Source: Sclerotinia nivalis
Taxonomy: Eukaryota; Ascomycota; Leotiomycetes; Helotiales; Sclerotiniaceae
Length of the DNA: 64,000 nucleotides
NCBI GenBank assembly: GCA_029531795.1
Contig: JAPEIS010000009.1
Location: 310,001-374,000, forward strand
Direction of reading: 5' to 3'
Position numbers and translations under genes: made by a program. Below, piece by piece: positions 24,433 through 36,300 of this stretch (its first letter is position 1; the number at the start of each line of letters is the position of its first letter). The notes below the pieces were generated by a model. The model worked only from the letters and a program-made list of their open reading frames with translations. It was not told the origin of the DNA and did no database searches.

Positions 24433-27400
24433 CTAATACTCATCATCACTCTCCTCATCCGGCAATAAAGCCCTATACCTCCTATCGGCCAAATCCTCCT
24501 CCAAACCCCCATCATTCTCATTATCCGCATAACCTTCTCCACCCGCTAAACTAAGTGCCACGGGTAAAAACACCAAGGCATGAGTCGCCGCAAAAATAAC
24601 CAGCGCAAGCCAAATTCTAAAATAATAAATCTCAAAGATTTTACTCCTCGTAAAGGCCAAGACACTAACTCCTACTAATTTCGTAATCGTGATACCGCTA
24701 AACACTGAACCGCCTACATTAACCAGAGCAGTCCAAGCACGAGCATCACGGTTACGGAACTTGTTCCTGGCTTTTTCCATAACGGAGCGGGAGGGGAACA
24801 TAAAGGCGCGGGCTATGTGGGCGCAGAATTCGACGCCAATTCCTACGCATATGATTAGGTTGACGAGACTGACTGCGTTGAGGGAGACGTTGAAGATGGC
24901 CATTGTGCCGATGATATCGGTGACTATCATTATGACCGTGACTGTTACGACTGCGCCGGTTCTTAGGGATCCAAGAAGAATCGAGGAGATGAATAGGATG
25001 AGGATGAGGGCGGAACAGAGGAGAGTAGCGGTTAGACTGATGATTGAGGTGTATTGGTCGAAGAAAATGTAGTAGACACTGTATGGGAATACTTTTAGAC
25101 CAGATTTTTCACTCATACCATCTGCGATTCGACGTGCAGAGGCATAGGCAGCGATGAAATCTTCTTGGCTATGAAGTGGTGTGTGACTTGTGCGGAAGTG
25201 ACTTGCAGGTATAGTATCTCGTTTGGCATCAATGACGAGTGCATTTCCATATGCAGCTTGACCACCAAGAGGGCAGTCATCATCCGTTGGAGAAGCAATC
25301 CATTTCTCTAAGTAATGGATAAATTCTTGGCCTTCTGGCATACCATGTAGGGTGATATTCCATGCCGGATCACGAATGTTAAAGCAAGCCGAACCACCTT
25401 CAACGCAGCATGAATCTAATGAAGGATCGAGCCAACGAAAATAGTCATCGATCCAACTAGCAGGAGTAGCTGCAATATAAGAAATCTCTGGTCTCTTTCT
25501 TTCGGACTCCAAGATATTGGTGAGGGACTCTGTTTCGCATGTTGTAAAGCGAGAGCAGAGCTGTTGCTGATGCTTACGTTCAGTGACATTCAACTCCCGA
25601 GTGACGAAGTACACTGGTGGACCCGAGTCAAAGTAGTCATACAAGTCGTTGAAGTATGGAATGAGATATGAGCCGTCTGGAATTGCCACACGTTGATCCA
25701 AACCCAGAGCAATTTCGGGAATCAATGCAACCGCAGCAGCGAATATACCAAGAAACACAACCACAATGACGGTCTTTACTTTGGGGCCAAGTAAAGTTGG
25801 AGCATACGTTTTGCGAATGAACTTCTGAAGGACACCTTCATCAGAGCCTTCATAAAATCTAGAGTAAGCACTTCCATTCCCTAGGTGAACACCGGCAGTT
25901 TTGATCTGAATGCAAGGAATACAATCTACACGACGATCCTCGACACGTCGTTGATTGAGACTGAGAATGGAGACGAACATGGTGATCTGCAAAACAGCAT
26001 TTATGAATACTGCACCAGCGGCATAGATTGCGAAATTTCGAACCGCCGGCATACCAACAAAAGCACCAAGTGCAAATGCGATAGTCTCAGTAGACGCCGA
26101 CAAAAGAATTGATGGGCCCATTCTTCCGAGTGCTTTAGCAATACGCATCTCAACCATCTCATCAGGATGGTTAGTATTAACTCTTTCGAATTCGTGCACA
26201 ATTAAGAAGATATTGTCAACACCAACGGCAAGAACTATGAAAGGAATAACCTCAGCGATGATAAGAGTAACCTTAACACCTAAGAAAGAGAATAGACCAA
26301 TTGATGCTGAGATAGACATCAGTACAATCAGGATTCCCACCACTCCAAGTGAAAATTTTGATTGAACCAAAGAGCTAGCTGGGTTGCGCATCAATGTTTG
26401 GAATGAGATGGTGGTTGAACCTAGTGCTAAAGATGCGTAAAAGAACATGATAATATAACTGATGACGACAATTTTTGCATCAGTGTTGGTAGATTTATTA
26501 AGCTCTTGTTCAAGACTTATCTCTGTCGAAAATGAAAGTCTCAGACCACGACCGCTTGCTTCAACCTGCAAACGTAACAATTCATCTCGAAGGGAAGCTT
26601 CCCAATCCATAGCATGTTTAACTTGGGATGATCCCTCATCATCATTGTTTACTACCCAGGTAATAATCAGAGCAGTAGCATCGATGACATTGCCGGATTC
26701 TTGCCAGCCACCAAAGATCATTTTGGGATCTAATGGTTGACCGAAAGCAGGACGGCAATTTACAGGAGATTCGGCACATGATTGGATGGTCTTCTCCCAT
26801 GTGTCCGGGCTTACACTGGAGATATCGTCGTTCAAGTAACCTCCTACAGATTGAACGACACAGGCATCACCAATGGGCTTCAAGCATATATCGTGGAAAG
26901 TGGTACCGGTTTGCTTGCCGGTCAATCCTCTGATTCGATCTTCAGCTTCAAGCCACCATTTCAATGTATCGTAACTCATGACAGGGCCAGGACCTGATGC
27001 ATTTGTATCGTTGACCAAGAATACTTGCTCGGCACGGTAAAAAGGCCCAAAATTTGAATCGAAATAAGCTTTTTCTTGAGCAGCAGCAGATGATGGGCTG
27101 ACCCATAACCGTGCAGGATTTTGCTCGATCTCAAATTTTGTCCAACCCAAACTCAAGATTCCCACTACAACTATGCTTGTTACAATGGTGATGGCTGGAA
27201 ATTTTGCAGCTGTATAGCCAAGACGACTGAATGCGCTGTCACACACTGTATTGATCCAGTAACTCCTTTGAGGTCGGTCATACATGGCTCCGTTGTGTAC
27301 CATGTCCCCTTCATCATCATCATCGCTTGGCGCAACATCATCTTCCAGTAGTCGTAATTCTTCATTACGTCTTTTGGTACGTTTAGCCCATGCTATGTGA

Positions 27401-28298
27401 CCAAAGACAGCGACGGCGATCAATAGTAACACAATGCTGTAGGTAAATATGGCGGCAAAAGAAAGGCAAGGAAGTAGTCCAACATGACATGAGCCGGACT
27501 TGGAAACTTCCGGCAAAGCTGGACAGACTGCAGGACAATCCACACAAGAACATCGGAAGTTTTCGTCCTCATCATTACACTTCTTTGGTACCATAGGTAA
27601 TGGATCCATTCCTTTCTCCGGATAGTCGATTGGCTTTGGGAAGTTGATCTGGAATGGCGAACCCAGTAAAGATTTGTGTCCCAGGAAAGCTAAGAATGAA
27701 GAGTAGTCTTTGGCTCCTCCTCCTATAAATTCCATAGCATTTGAATTCGTTGGTCCAAACTTAACATCCTTGCAGCTATCAAAGAAACCCGACCCATATT
27801 TATCAGATATGAGTTGATCTAGCTCAGTGACGATGTATTTATTACCCTTTTTCTTTGTTTCCGTCACATTCAAGAATAGAGATTGATCTGGTGAACATGT
27901 AAAGGTACAGAAGAGGTTGTAGAAGTTTTCTTTACATGCCGGGCATGAGGATATAATCGGATTCGCCTTCTTGATCTGATCTGCGAGAGCATCTATCTGC
28001 GAAGCTATTAGCAAGGTCTTAACCTATTTCGAAGGCTCCACCATACCTGATTCCCCTCACAACAAACAGGCCCCGTACTCCATTTCGGACCGCATAGCTC
28101 GACCAGCTGTTTCCTCGCATCATGATCCAGTTCCTTCGCGAGCCCGTTATCCGGACAAGGGAGCTCGGGACCAAAGAAGCTATCCTTCCCACAACTACCC
28201 CTTATCGAACATCTTCCAGCTTCGTGCTTCGGAGTATATGCTTCACCAGCTACGAAAGCCGCGGTGAGAATTCCGACTAAAGTGAAGGAATGCCGCAT
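24433..28298 (-). CDS. NPC1: Niemann-Pick type C1 (NPC1/Ncr1) sterol transporter
   Basis: Vacuolar/lysosomal membrane protein that passes sterol from the lumen into the membrane. Exons 28047-28298 and 24433-27996 (phase 0) sum to 1271 residues, the family's usual length. A signal peptide (MRHSFTLVGILTAAFVAGEA) is followed by the Cys-rich N-terminal sterol-binding domain (GRCSIRGSCG, CPDNGLA, GPVCCEGNQ, CPACKENFYNLFCTFTCSP). The first TM segment is near IFTYSIVLLLIAVAVFG, with further TMs after each luminal loop. The sterol-sensing domain includes GILIVLMSISASIGLFSFLG, AEVIPFIVLAVGVDNIFLIV and a second RND/Patched core (NLIICVGIGVEFCAHIARAF). The cytosolic tail is acidic (DEESDDEY). Intact despite its length. 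Confidence 0.97.
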
Positions 28299-29195
28299 CG
28301 CTGCGTCTGTCTAAATGCGCCGCCCAGCGTCCAAACTATGAAGACCAAGCGTGAAGTAGTATACAAAGAGAAGGGTAGTTTGTTTTGGCAATAGAAGCAG
28401 ATCAAAATACAATTCAAATGAATAAATTAATTATTGACTGACCGATCGATAATTAATTCATTGATTTGATATTGTTATCGTTGTGTTGTAGATAATGGGC
28501 TGCATGGAGATGTCTGGATTGATGGACCCAGCCCAGCCACCAGCAAACCAACCAATGCTGTCATTGTGGCGCAGAGTTTCGCGCCCCATATGGTTATTAT
28601 CTGAAATCCTCGTTTCAGAATGCCAACCAAATCACGAGGTCCTCGTAAATATTTTCATCGGAGTTTTACATAGTGAGTTGTTCCTACCTAGGTATGTGTG
28701 TGTAAGGAGTTTGTAAGGATGAAGAAGCTTCCCATTTTCGAAGATTGACTCATTATCACATTAAATTCCGAATAATGGCTTGTAAGCCAATTGCATGATT
28801 TAACGCACTGCTTTAAGACATGGCTAAGAGTAAGACTTTGGTATCGCTGGTAATAAAGGTCTATAGACTCCTTCTATGTCTCCTTCATGATATTACGCTG
28901 CCGATGGCATGAAAGCCAGTCATCTAGTACTCGCAAAAAGACCTAATCCAAAAAAACCCCATAAACTCCTGCTGAAATGCTCAAATGTCCACCTTGTCCC
29001 AAATCGGTATCCAAAACGAAATTTTGACATGCATAAAATCGGCCTTTACCAGTGATCCTAGAAACTTAAGCCGTGAATATGGGAGCCAGATCATCTGTAT
29101 CTGGATAAATAATGACTTTCCGGTTTCCACTAGCTCCGTATAATCATAACTCATTTTTGGTAGCTATAGCTCCTGTGTAACCATAAATTCCCTCC
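28299..29195. other. 5' flank of NPC1 and intergenic DNA
   Basis: No gene supported. The first 200 bp are the NPC1 upstream region; the remainder is the 3' flank of the NMNAT gene. Confidence 0.5.
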
Positions 29196-30104
29196 TTAAT
29201 TCTTGAGCTTTGAATCTCCCACTGCAGGTGATGCCCGGCCTGACTCTTCCGCTGCCTTGGACTTGCCTGCATTGATGGATGATGCACCATCCTCCTCATA
29301 AAGATGATGCTCCTCGATGTACTCGATAACTGGAGCGGGTAACAAATATTGCACGCTCATCTCTTTCCTTAAGAAAAGTCTAATCTTTGTGCTACTGATA
29401 TCGTTTGTTACCAGTTGTTGAATGACATAAATATTGCGCTTGTATTGTTCAAGACTTGCAAGTGCGTCCTCAATATCCGTGCCAGTACGTTCGACAATGA
29501 AAGTGCCGTATTGCCCTAAGATATGTTGAAGATCCTCCTCACTCCAAACTCCCGGAATACTCATTGTTTCGATAAGATCAGCTCCGGCTAATAAGGCAAT
29601 GCGAACAGGTACCCGAGATCCATCTGGTCGTATAGCACCACCCAAAACTTTGTTTATCTCATGCTCGACATGGTCAAGAACAAGGGCAGTCGGCGTATAT
29701 TCCGTTTGTAAGGCTTCCCATGGATCCACCATAAGCCAATTTGAAGATTGTACCGCCAACTCGCACATATTTATTCTGCGGACATTAGTTGATGTTGTAG
29801 ATGCTCGGGAGAATTGGACTTACCGGTGTTCCGAACTCGCCAGGCCTGCTTTCTTGTAAAAATTCGATACAGGTGAGAAATACCCAGCGAGAAGTTCAAA
29901 TTCCGTGTTAAACTTGCAGTAATCGGCGGCCATCTCCATCATTCGCAAGTGAAGGTAGGTTATAGGCGAAAAACTTCCACAGGCTACCAATACTAAAGGA
30001 GTCCTCTCAGGATCATTTTGAGTAAGTCTTAGGCGATTTGTTGGGAAGGTATAGTTATCGAGAGTTTGCGCAGGAATAGCCTGTGCGGGGGTATTGGAAG
30101 TCAT
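29196..30104 (-). CDS. NMA1: nicotinamide/nicotinate mononucleotide adenylyltransferase
   Basis: Makes NAD (or deamido-NAD) from NMN/NaMN and ATP, the last common step of NAD synthesis. Exons 29824-30104 and 29196-29775 sum to 286 residues with a phase-2 GTAAGT intron. The nucleotidyltransferase motif GSFSPITYLHLRMMEMA (residues 43-59) is the GxFxPxHxxH family box; here the first His position is Tyr-Leu-His in the eukaryotic style. LLAGADLIETMSIPGVWSEE and the second ATP motif NDISSTKIRLFLRKEMSVQY are also present, followed by a short Ser/Lys tail. Equivalent to yeast Nma1/Nma2. Confidence 0.95.
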
Positions 30105-33100
30105 CTTTAGTTGGTGATTCGGAGGTTGTATTTTATTGTTTTGACAAAAAGTCGAAAAGACTCTCGAGATTTTAGATCAATGGCAAAGGCTGGATGACGA
30201 ATTTCGGAATTGTAGGGATTCGCAAGGATTTGTTGCGAAGGGATTGCGATGAGTTGAAGATATTTCTGGAACGAACTCGCTGTTTGCAGAGATCGATAAA
30301 GGATGAGGTGCGCGATGGTCTCTGATTTTGATGATGACATTCAATGGATTAAGGTGAACATCACAAGATTAAATAGATTTGTCAGTATTGTATCGTAAAT
30401 CAAAAGAAGGTTTGGCTGTCGGCGAGTTGTAGTCGATCAATACATATACCAATATATCTACTAGTCGGGGTTGAGGGAGGGAGTCACAGATAGTGGGATA
30501 TGCACAAAGCCCCGCCGCGCTTTGATTCTCCGGGACCCTAGAACATAACACAATCAGATAAATTGCAGGCTGGTAATTGAGACATGAACTTCAAATTCAA
30601 TTTAAACTCACAATTAAATACCATAAAAATAATCTTCAAGTTTTACATCTATGATATCCAACTCTCAATACCTATCAAACCATGATGAAGTTATCTTTAT
30701 TATTTGTCGCTGGATGCATAGATACATAGCTAGGTAAGGTTACTACCCTCCGTATGCCGATGCTTGTGCCTCGTGCAAGCCTTTAGGCACAATGCACCCG
30801 ACTCCAAATTCTGACTTGAATGGTTTCAAAATGTTCAACCCTTACCCTTTCAGTACCTACCTATATAAGCTTGGGATAGAGTTCTAAGATAGTAGCGAGA
30901 CGGTCAATATTGCCTAGCTTGGCCATATCAAAGAGGGGATTTCCATACAACAGAATGATCATAGGTAGTTAAGGCAATCTCGACTGTATACCTTAGTTAA
31001 TTCATTAGGAGTATATACCTATGAAGCGGCGCTCGCCGTGTTGAACAATCGCCAAATGTTGCTCAAGGACTCCTCTGCATCAACTCTGCATTCCCTCCGT
31101 CGTTTCCTACCTACCAGAAACGACGCCAAATTACCCACCACCTTTTTTCACCACCCCACTCCGTGTAACCGCCCCGGAAAAGCCGAATTCCCAAGATATA
31201 TCCATCTCATCCGAGATTGCGTGAGATGCAACCTGTAGCCCGAGGTGCCGAAGTGGGAAAATAGCTTCGATAGGTGGAAACATGATTTTCACATTTAGGA
31301 GGTGTAGATGCAGTAGATGGATGCATTGGGATACAACGCGTTCAGGTTGGTCAAAAATAACATCCACTAAGATAGAAGGTACAGATAGGACTTGTCCTCA
31401 TTGTTCTACAGTCAACGTGTTGATTGTACTGGGTAAATATCACTACTGTACTTCGTACAAAGCTTTATTTTCACGGTCTAGAGAGTAGGAGTCGTATATC
31501 ATATGTATCTCAAATGAGATATATCAAGGAAGGGCAAACATGCTTTTTTTTAGGACGACTAGAATATGATTTGGGATACAGCGATATATATCTGGACGAC
31601 ACTATCCATGGCAGTCTTTTTCTCGGCATGCGGACAAGGATACCAAAGAATCCAAAGAATCCAAAGAAGCATTGGGGTCTGTGATCTCGATCAGTAATCT
31701 TCTTGGTGCATCTCAGGGATATATCAATTGGTTCGAGTATCCGGGATGGAAGGTAATTGGGAGTGAATTTTGGTACAGATGAGTTGTCTGTAGGTTTTCC
31801 GCTTGCGAAAGGCTCAATAACCTATAGTAAAGCTGTACGTAGCTATGCAAGATATGTAGAAGTGTACTCGTGATATTGGTTATGCTCTCTAATGGAGAGA
31901 AGTAGTTGAGATCTTAGGAACGGGGATAGGTTTTATCTTAGCTCAAAATGGAAGTGGGATCAACGTACGTAGTACGTCTATTTGACTTTTGATATTAATC
32001 ACTTTCTCTCATACAAAAAGTTCCGTTTGACCACTGTTGGTGAAGTACAGCTACAGAGAATATAGGAAGACATTTGGCTTTGATATGTTCTCAAACTTCA
32101 GTCACATATAAATATATGAGATACCTATCTCGTTTTCAACATCACCTGTCTTTTTGAGCTTCGGCTTCCGCTCATTGCTTCATCCCCTTTATTATTATAC
32201 ATAACTCAAAAGGGGGGTTCCCTAACACTGATACCTCGCTGCGCTAGAGAAAGAATCCATACATTCTTTCCCACCATTGTCTCCTACATTTTCATATAAA
32301 TCCTTTTGTTCATTAAAATTGTGGTAGAGCTGGTATATGGGTACTTGTCTTTAGGGTGTTTGAATAGTATAGAATTCGATTCTAGTAGGTTCTCGAACTC
32401 AAGTCACCATTGATAGATAGTATTTGATATTTGCCCGGAAACCAATACTCATTCTTCTCGAGTATAAATTCTTTTCTTGGTTCAATACCAGTAGAGTAGA
32501 GTAGAGTAGAATCAAATAGTGGATTAATATTATGTAGATATTTTTAAAGACAAGTACTAGTAAGTGCTCGAACTTAATTCACAAATGATATCAGAAGTAT
32601 AGAACCCATTCTCTTTATTGTATTTGTATCGTATTGTATCAATGTTGCGGGTACCAATTGCTTTACTAAATAGGCCAAGACATACATCTAGATTTGATTG
32701 AATTACCTTCATCCTGTTATGAGTACCTCCTATTTATTGAATAAAACAACATCCTCATCAAATGCCAAAATTCGCCATTTGCAATTGATTACTACTACAC
32801 TTTTCAAGTACTTGACGTTGATGAACTATATCACCTACCGTAGCCCAATTACTCCTCCCGCTAAATCCTAGTCTCCACACACATTACCAACGTACATAGG
32901 TAGAACTTCCTACAGCAATACCTACATACAACCTCTTGAAAGGAAAAAAGTCAACCACCTTCTCCAAAATAAAAAGCAAAAGATAATAAATTCCCTTACA
33001 GACCGGTATCAAAAAGGAAAGCAACTATCTAAAAGAAATAACTGGCGATCTCTATATCATAAACCGAACTGATGGATTAATGGCAAAGGGTACGAGTCAT

Positions 33101-33376
33101 ATTGAAAGGCCACAAGAGTCGACATCATTTAACGATAACGACCCAGAAATATCAAGACCACTCTCCACTGCGACTTCCATTTCTTCATCTTCTTCATTTA
33201 CTCCCAGGTACACAACCACCTTCACCTTGTTCACCTTGCTATCTCCACCTGCGTTTTTTCGTCATCAACAATACCTTCTTAATTATTAAATCCTTTTCAA
33301 CTGCTCGCGACTGCCCAATCACCAGTTGTGGATGGTTGAAGGGGTTTAAGAGGTTAATCTACGAGAGCCCATACTC
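30105..33376. other. gene-free 3.3 kb region
   Basis: No coding gene can be supported on either strand. Its right end is the leader and promoter of the UFD4 gene. It contains three imperfect copies of a GTTCTCgAACTcaAgTCAC-type string (about 32085, 32388, 32563) and a short (GTAGA)n run at 32491-32510. A long 5' UTR or non-coding transcript is possible but not shown by sequence. Confidence 0.45.
32085..32584. repeat. dispersed imperfect direct repeats upstream of UFD4
   Basis: Related strings TGTTCTCAAACTTCAGTCAC (about 32085), GGTTCTCGAACTCAAGTCAC (about 32388) and AGTGCTCGAACTTAATTCAC (about 32563) share most positions, and the AT-rich sequence after them is loosely similar. Confidence 0.45.
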
Positions 33377-36300
33377 ATGTCTTCCAGAATCACACGTTCA
33401 TCCGCCCGGCAAGCAGCCAGCTCCTTAGAATCACCGGCCGGTTCTTCTGCGACTGCATCATCTGCAGCAGCAGCTCCACCAAGTCGCTCTTCAGCCCCAT
33501 CCCGAAAACGTAAAGCTACTGTGCGGGAATCAAGTCCCGCTCTGGAACCTGAACCCACAAAGGCAACTCCATCAAAGCGCCCAAAGCGTCAAAAAGTCTC
33601 AGAACCAGAAGCTCCCACACCTGCTCCTGCTTCAGCAGCATCCTCTCGTCGAAAGAACGCAAAAGCTCCTGCGGTTATGTCTAGTCACAGGAAAGTTAAG
33701 ATTGACTTGGAACATGGTCTAGTGTCTAACAATACACACAGTGATTCTGCGGGTCCTTCCAACGAACCATCCAATACGACTGCCAGCTCATCCAGGCGCA
33801 AATCTAATAGAAATAATAAGAAAGGTGGTGCAGGTCTGTTTGAATCCACGTGCAAGGCGACCCAGTAGAAAGTAGCTAATATTTGAGCAGATGCCACAAC
33901 CAGCACCCCGAGCTCGAGTAAGAAGTCAAAGAAATCTGCCGTTGCCGATAAGGATGGAGACACAGCAATGAACGATGCAGATGAGAAGGCGCCACCACAT
34001 CCACTCGATGACGACGATGCCAGTGATGATAACGATGACGACGAGATTCCTCGGGATTACGATGGAGTTGATGATGAAGATGACGATCCATTCGGTGGCT
34101 TCGGTGGACCTGGCGGACCGCCTCATGGGTTATCGAGCACTCTGCGAGCTTTGAGCGGCATGATGTCCGGAGTTTCCTCACGATTGCGCGAAATCTTATC
34201 ACAATTGAAGCAAAAAGATGAGCCGTCTGTACAATTGATAGCATTACAAGAACTTTCCGAGATACTACTTGTGTCTACAGAAGACAATCTTTCTGGTCAC
34301 TTCTCTCCGGATGCATTTGTTAAAGAATTGGTTGCTTTGATGCAACCCTCTGAGTTTGGATTTGGAGAGGGAAACCCTGAGATGATGCTCCTTGCCTGTC
34401 GGTGTATTGCCAATTTGATGGAAGCTCTACCTGCCAGCACTGCAAACGTTGTATACGGTGGCGCTGTTCCAGTTCTCTGCCAAAGGATTTTAGAATTTGC
34501 TTACATCGATCTAGCAGAACAGGCTTTAAGTGTGAGTGCTTCACTTTAGATTTTCAGTTCAAATGCTTACTTTGACCTTAGACGCTAGAAAAAATATCTA
34601 TTGAATATCCAGCATCAATTGTGCGTGAGGGGGGATTGACAGGTTGTCTGATGAATCTCGACTTTCACGACACAAACGCACAAAGAACTGCCGTCACTAC
34701 TGCTGCAAACTGCTGCAGGAATATCCCTGAGGATTCATTCGATGTAGTCAAGGATGTTATGCCCAGTTTGCTGAACGTTTTCAACTCTAACGATCAGAAA
34801 GTCGTTGAGCAAGGTTCACTATGTGTAACCCGGATTGTGGAGAGCTTCAGATACCATTCAAGCAAGCTCGAGGAACTCGTCAGCACTGATTTACTTCGCG
34901 TCATTCTTCGTCTTTTACTTCCTGGATCTACTAATCTTATTGGTGCTAATATCCACACGCAATTTCTTCGTGTTCTTGCTTTCACGGCAAAGGCCAGTCC
35001 TAAGTTGTCCGCCGAACTCTTCAAAATGAACGTTGTTGAAACATTATATCAAATTTTGACTGGTGTTTCCCCACCTAGCGCCACAGAGGACGTAGCATCA
35101 AAGATCGACAGTGTTGTCATCATGCAAGCTTTGATTCACAGACCCCGAGAACAAGTTATCGAGACTCTGAACGTTATCTGTGAGCTCTTACCCGGAATAC
35201 CACGCGGTGGTAATTCGATGTTTGATGATGAAATCGATATCGAACTTCCATCAGGAGCAACAAATCCATCATCTGGTTCGAGAAAGAAGTCGGCTAATGA
35301 GACTCGCATCGAACTTTTGGAAGGCTGTAAAGAGGAAGTCAAGAGATTTGCAATTATCCTCTTTCCAACCTTAACAGATGCGTTCTCTAGCACTGTCAAT
35401 TTACACGTTCGTCAAAAGGTCCTTAACGCTCAGCTCAGAATGCTCTCCAATCTTGACAAAGATATTTTAATGGAGGCTCTGAAATCTGTTCCATATGCAT
35501 CGTTTTTGGCTGCGATTCTTTCGCAGCAAGATCACCCTAGCTTGGTCGTCTCTGCACTTCAAGCTACCGAGCTTCTCCTCGTCCGCCTTGAAGACATATA
35601 TCGTTACCAATTTTACCGAGAAGGAGTGATTGCTGAGATTACTAAGCTAGCCACTCCTGAGGAAACCAAGACCGAAAATAAACCCCCCTCTACGGAAACA
35701 ATTGAGTCAACTCCAGCCTCTGCACAAGCTGGTGCAGAGCCCAAAATCTCCGAAAAGGCAGGTCAGAATGGAGAAGCACGCAACGAAGACCACGCATCGT
35801 CTGACGAAGATAACGAGAACAACGAAGACGAGAATGAAAATGAAGTCGGACACAATGATGATATGCCAGATGATGTAACCGCTTCCCCAGTCAGCTCTCG
35901 TGGCTCTACAATGTCGTTGGATGGCCCTCACCGACATGCACCGTCAGATCTCAAAAGTATGATGAACATCATTGCCATCCGTGCACAAAAGTTCCTCGAC
36001 GTTCATGAAACCGAAAAGAATAGCAAAGCCATGAAGAAGAAGGCAACTAAAATTTTGACGAGTCTACAATCTCTGGCTTCGGATATCAGAAACTTCTATT
36101 TGCGACAAGGCCCAGGAAACGGGGTTGAGCTCTTCGGAACACTCGCATCCTATTTCGATGGTGATGTTCTACAAAGTGTTACTAGTGCTGAGTTGTTAAA
36201 TTCTGAAATCGTCCAAGTTTTACTAGAAGTCTTCAACAACCCGGACGAACAGCTGGCCAATGATGCTAGATCTGCTTTTCTCGAAGTCTTTATGGGTCAC

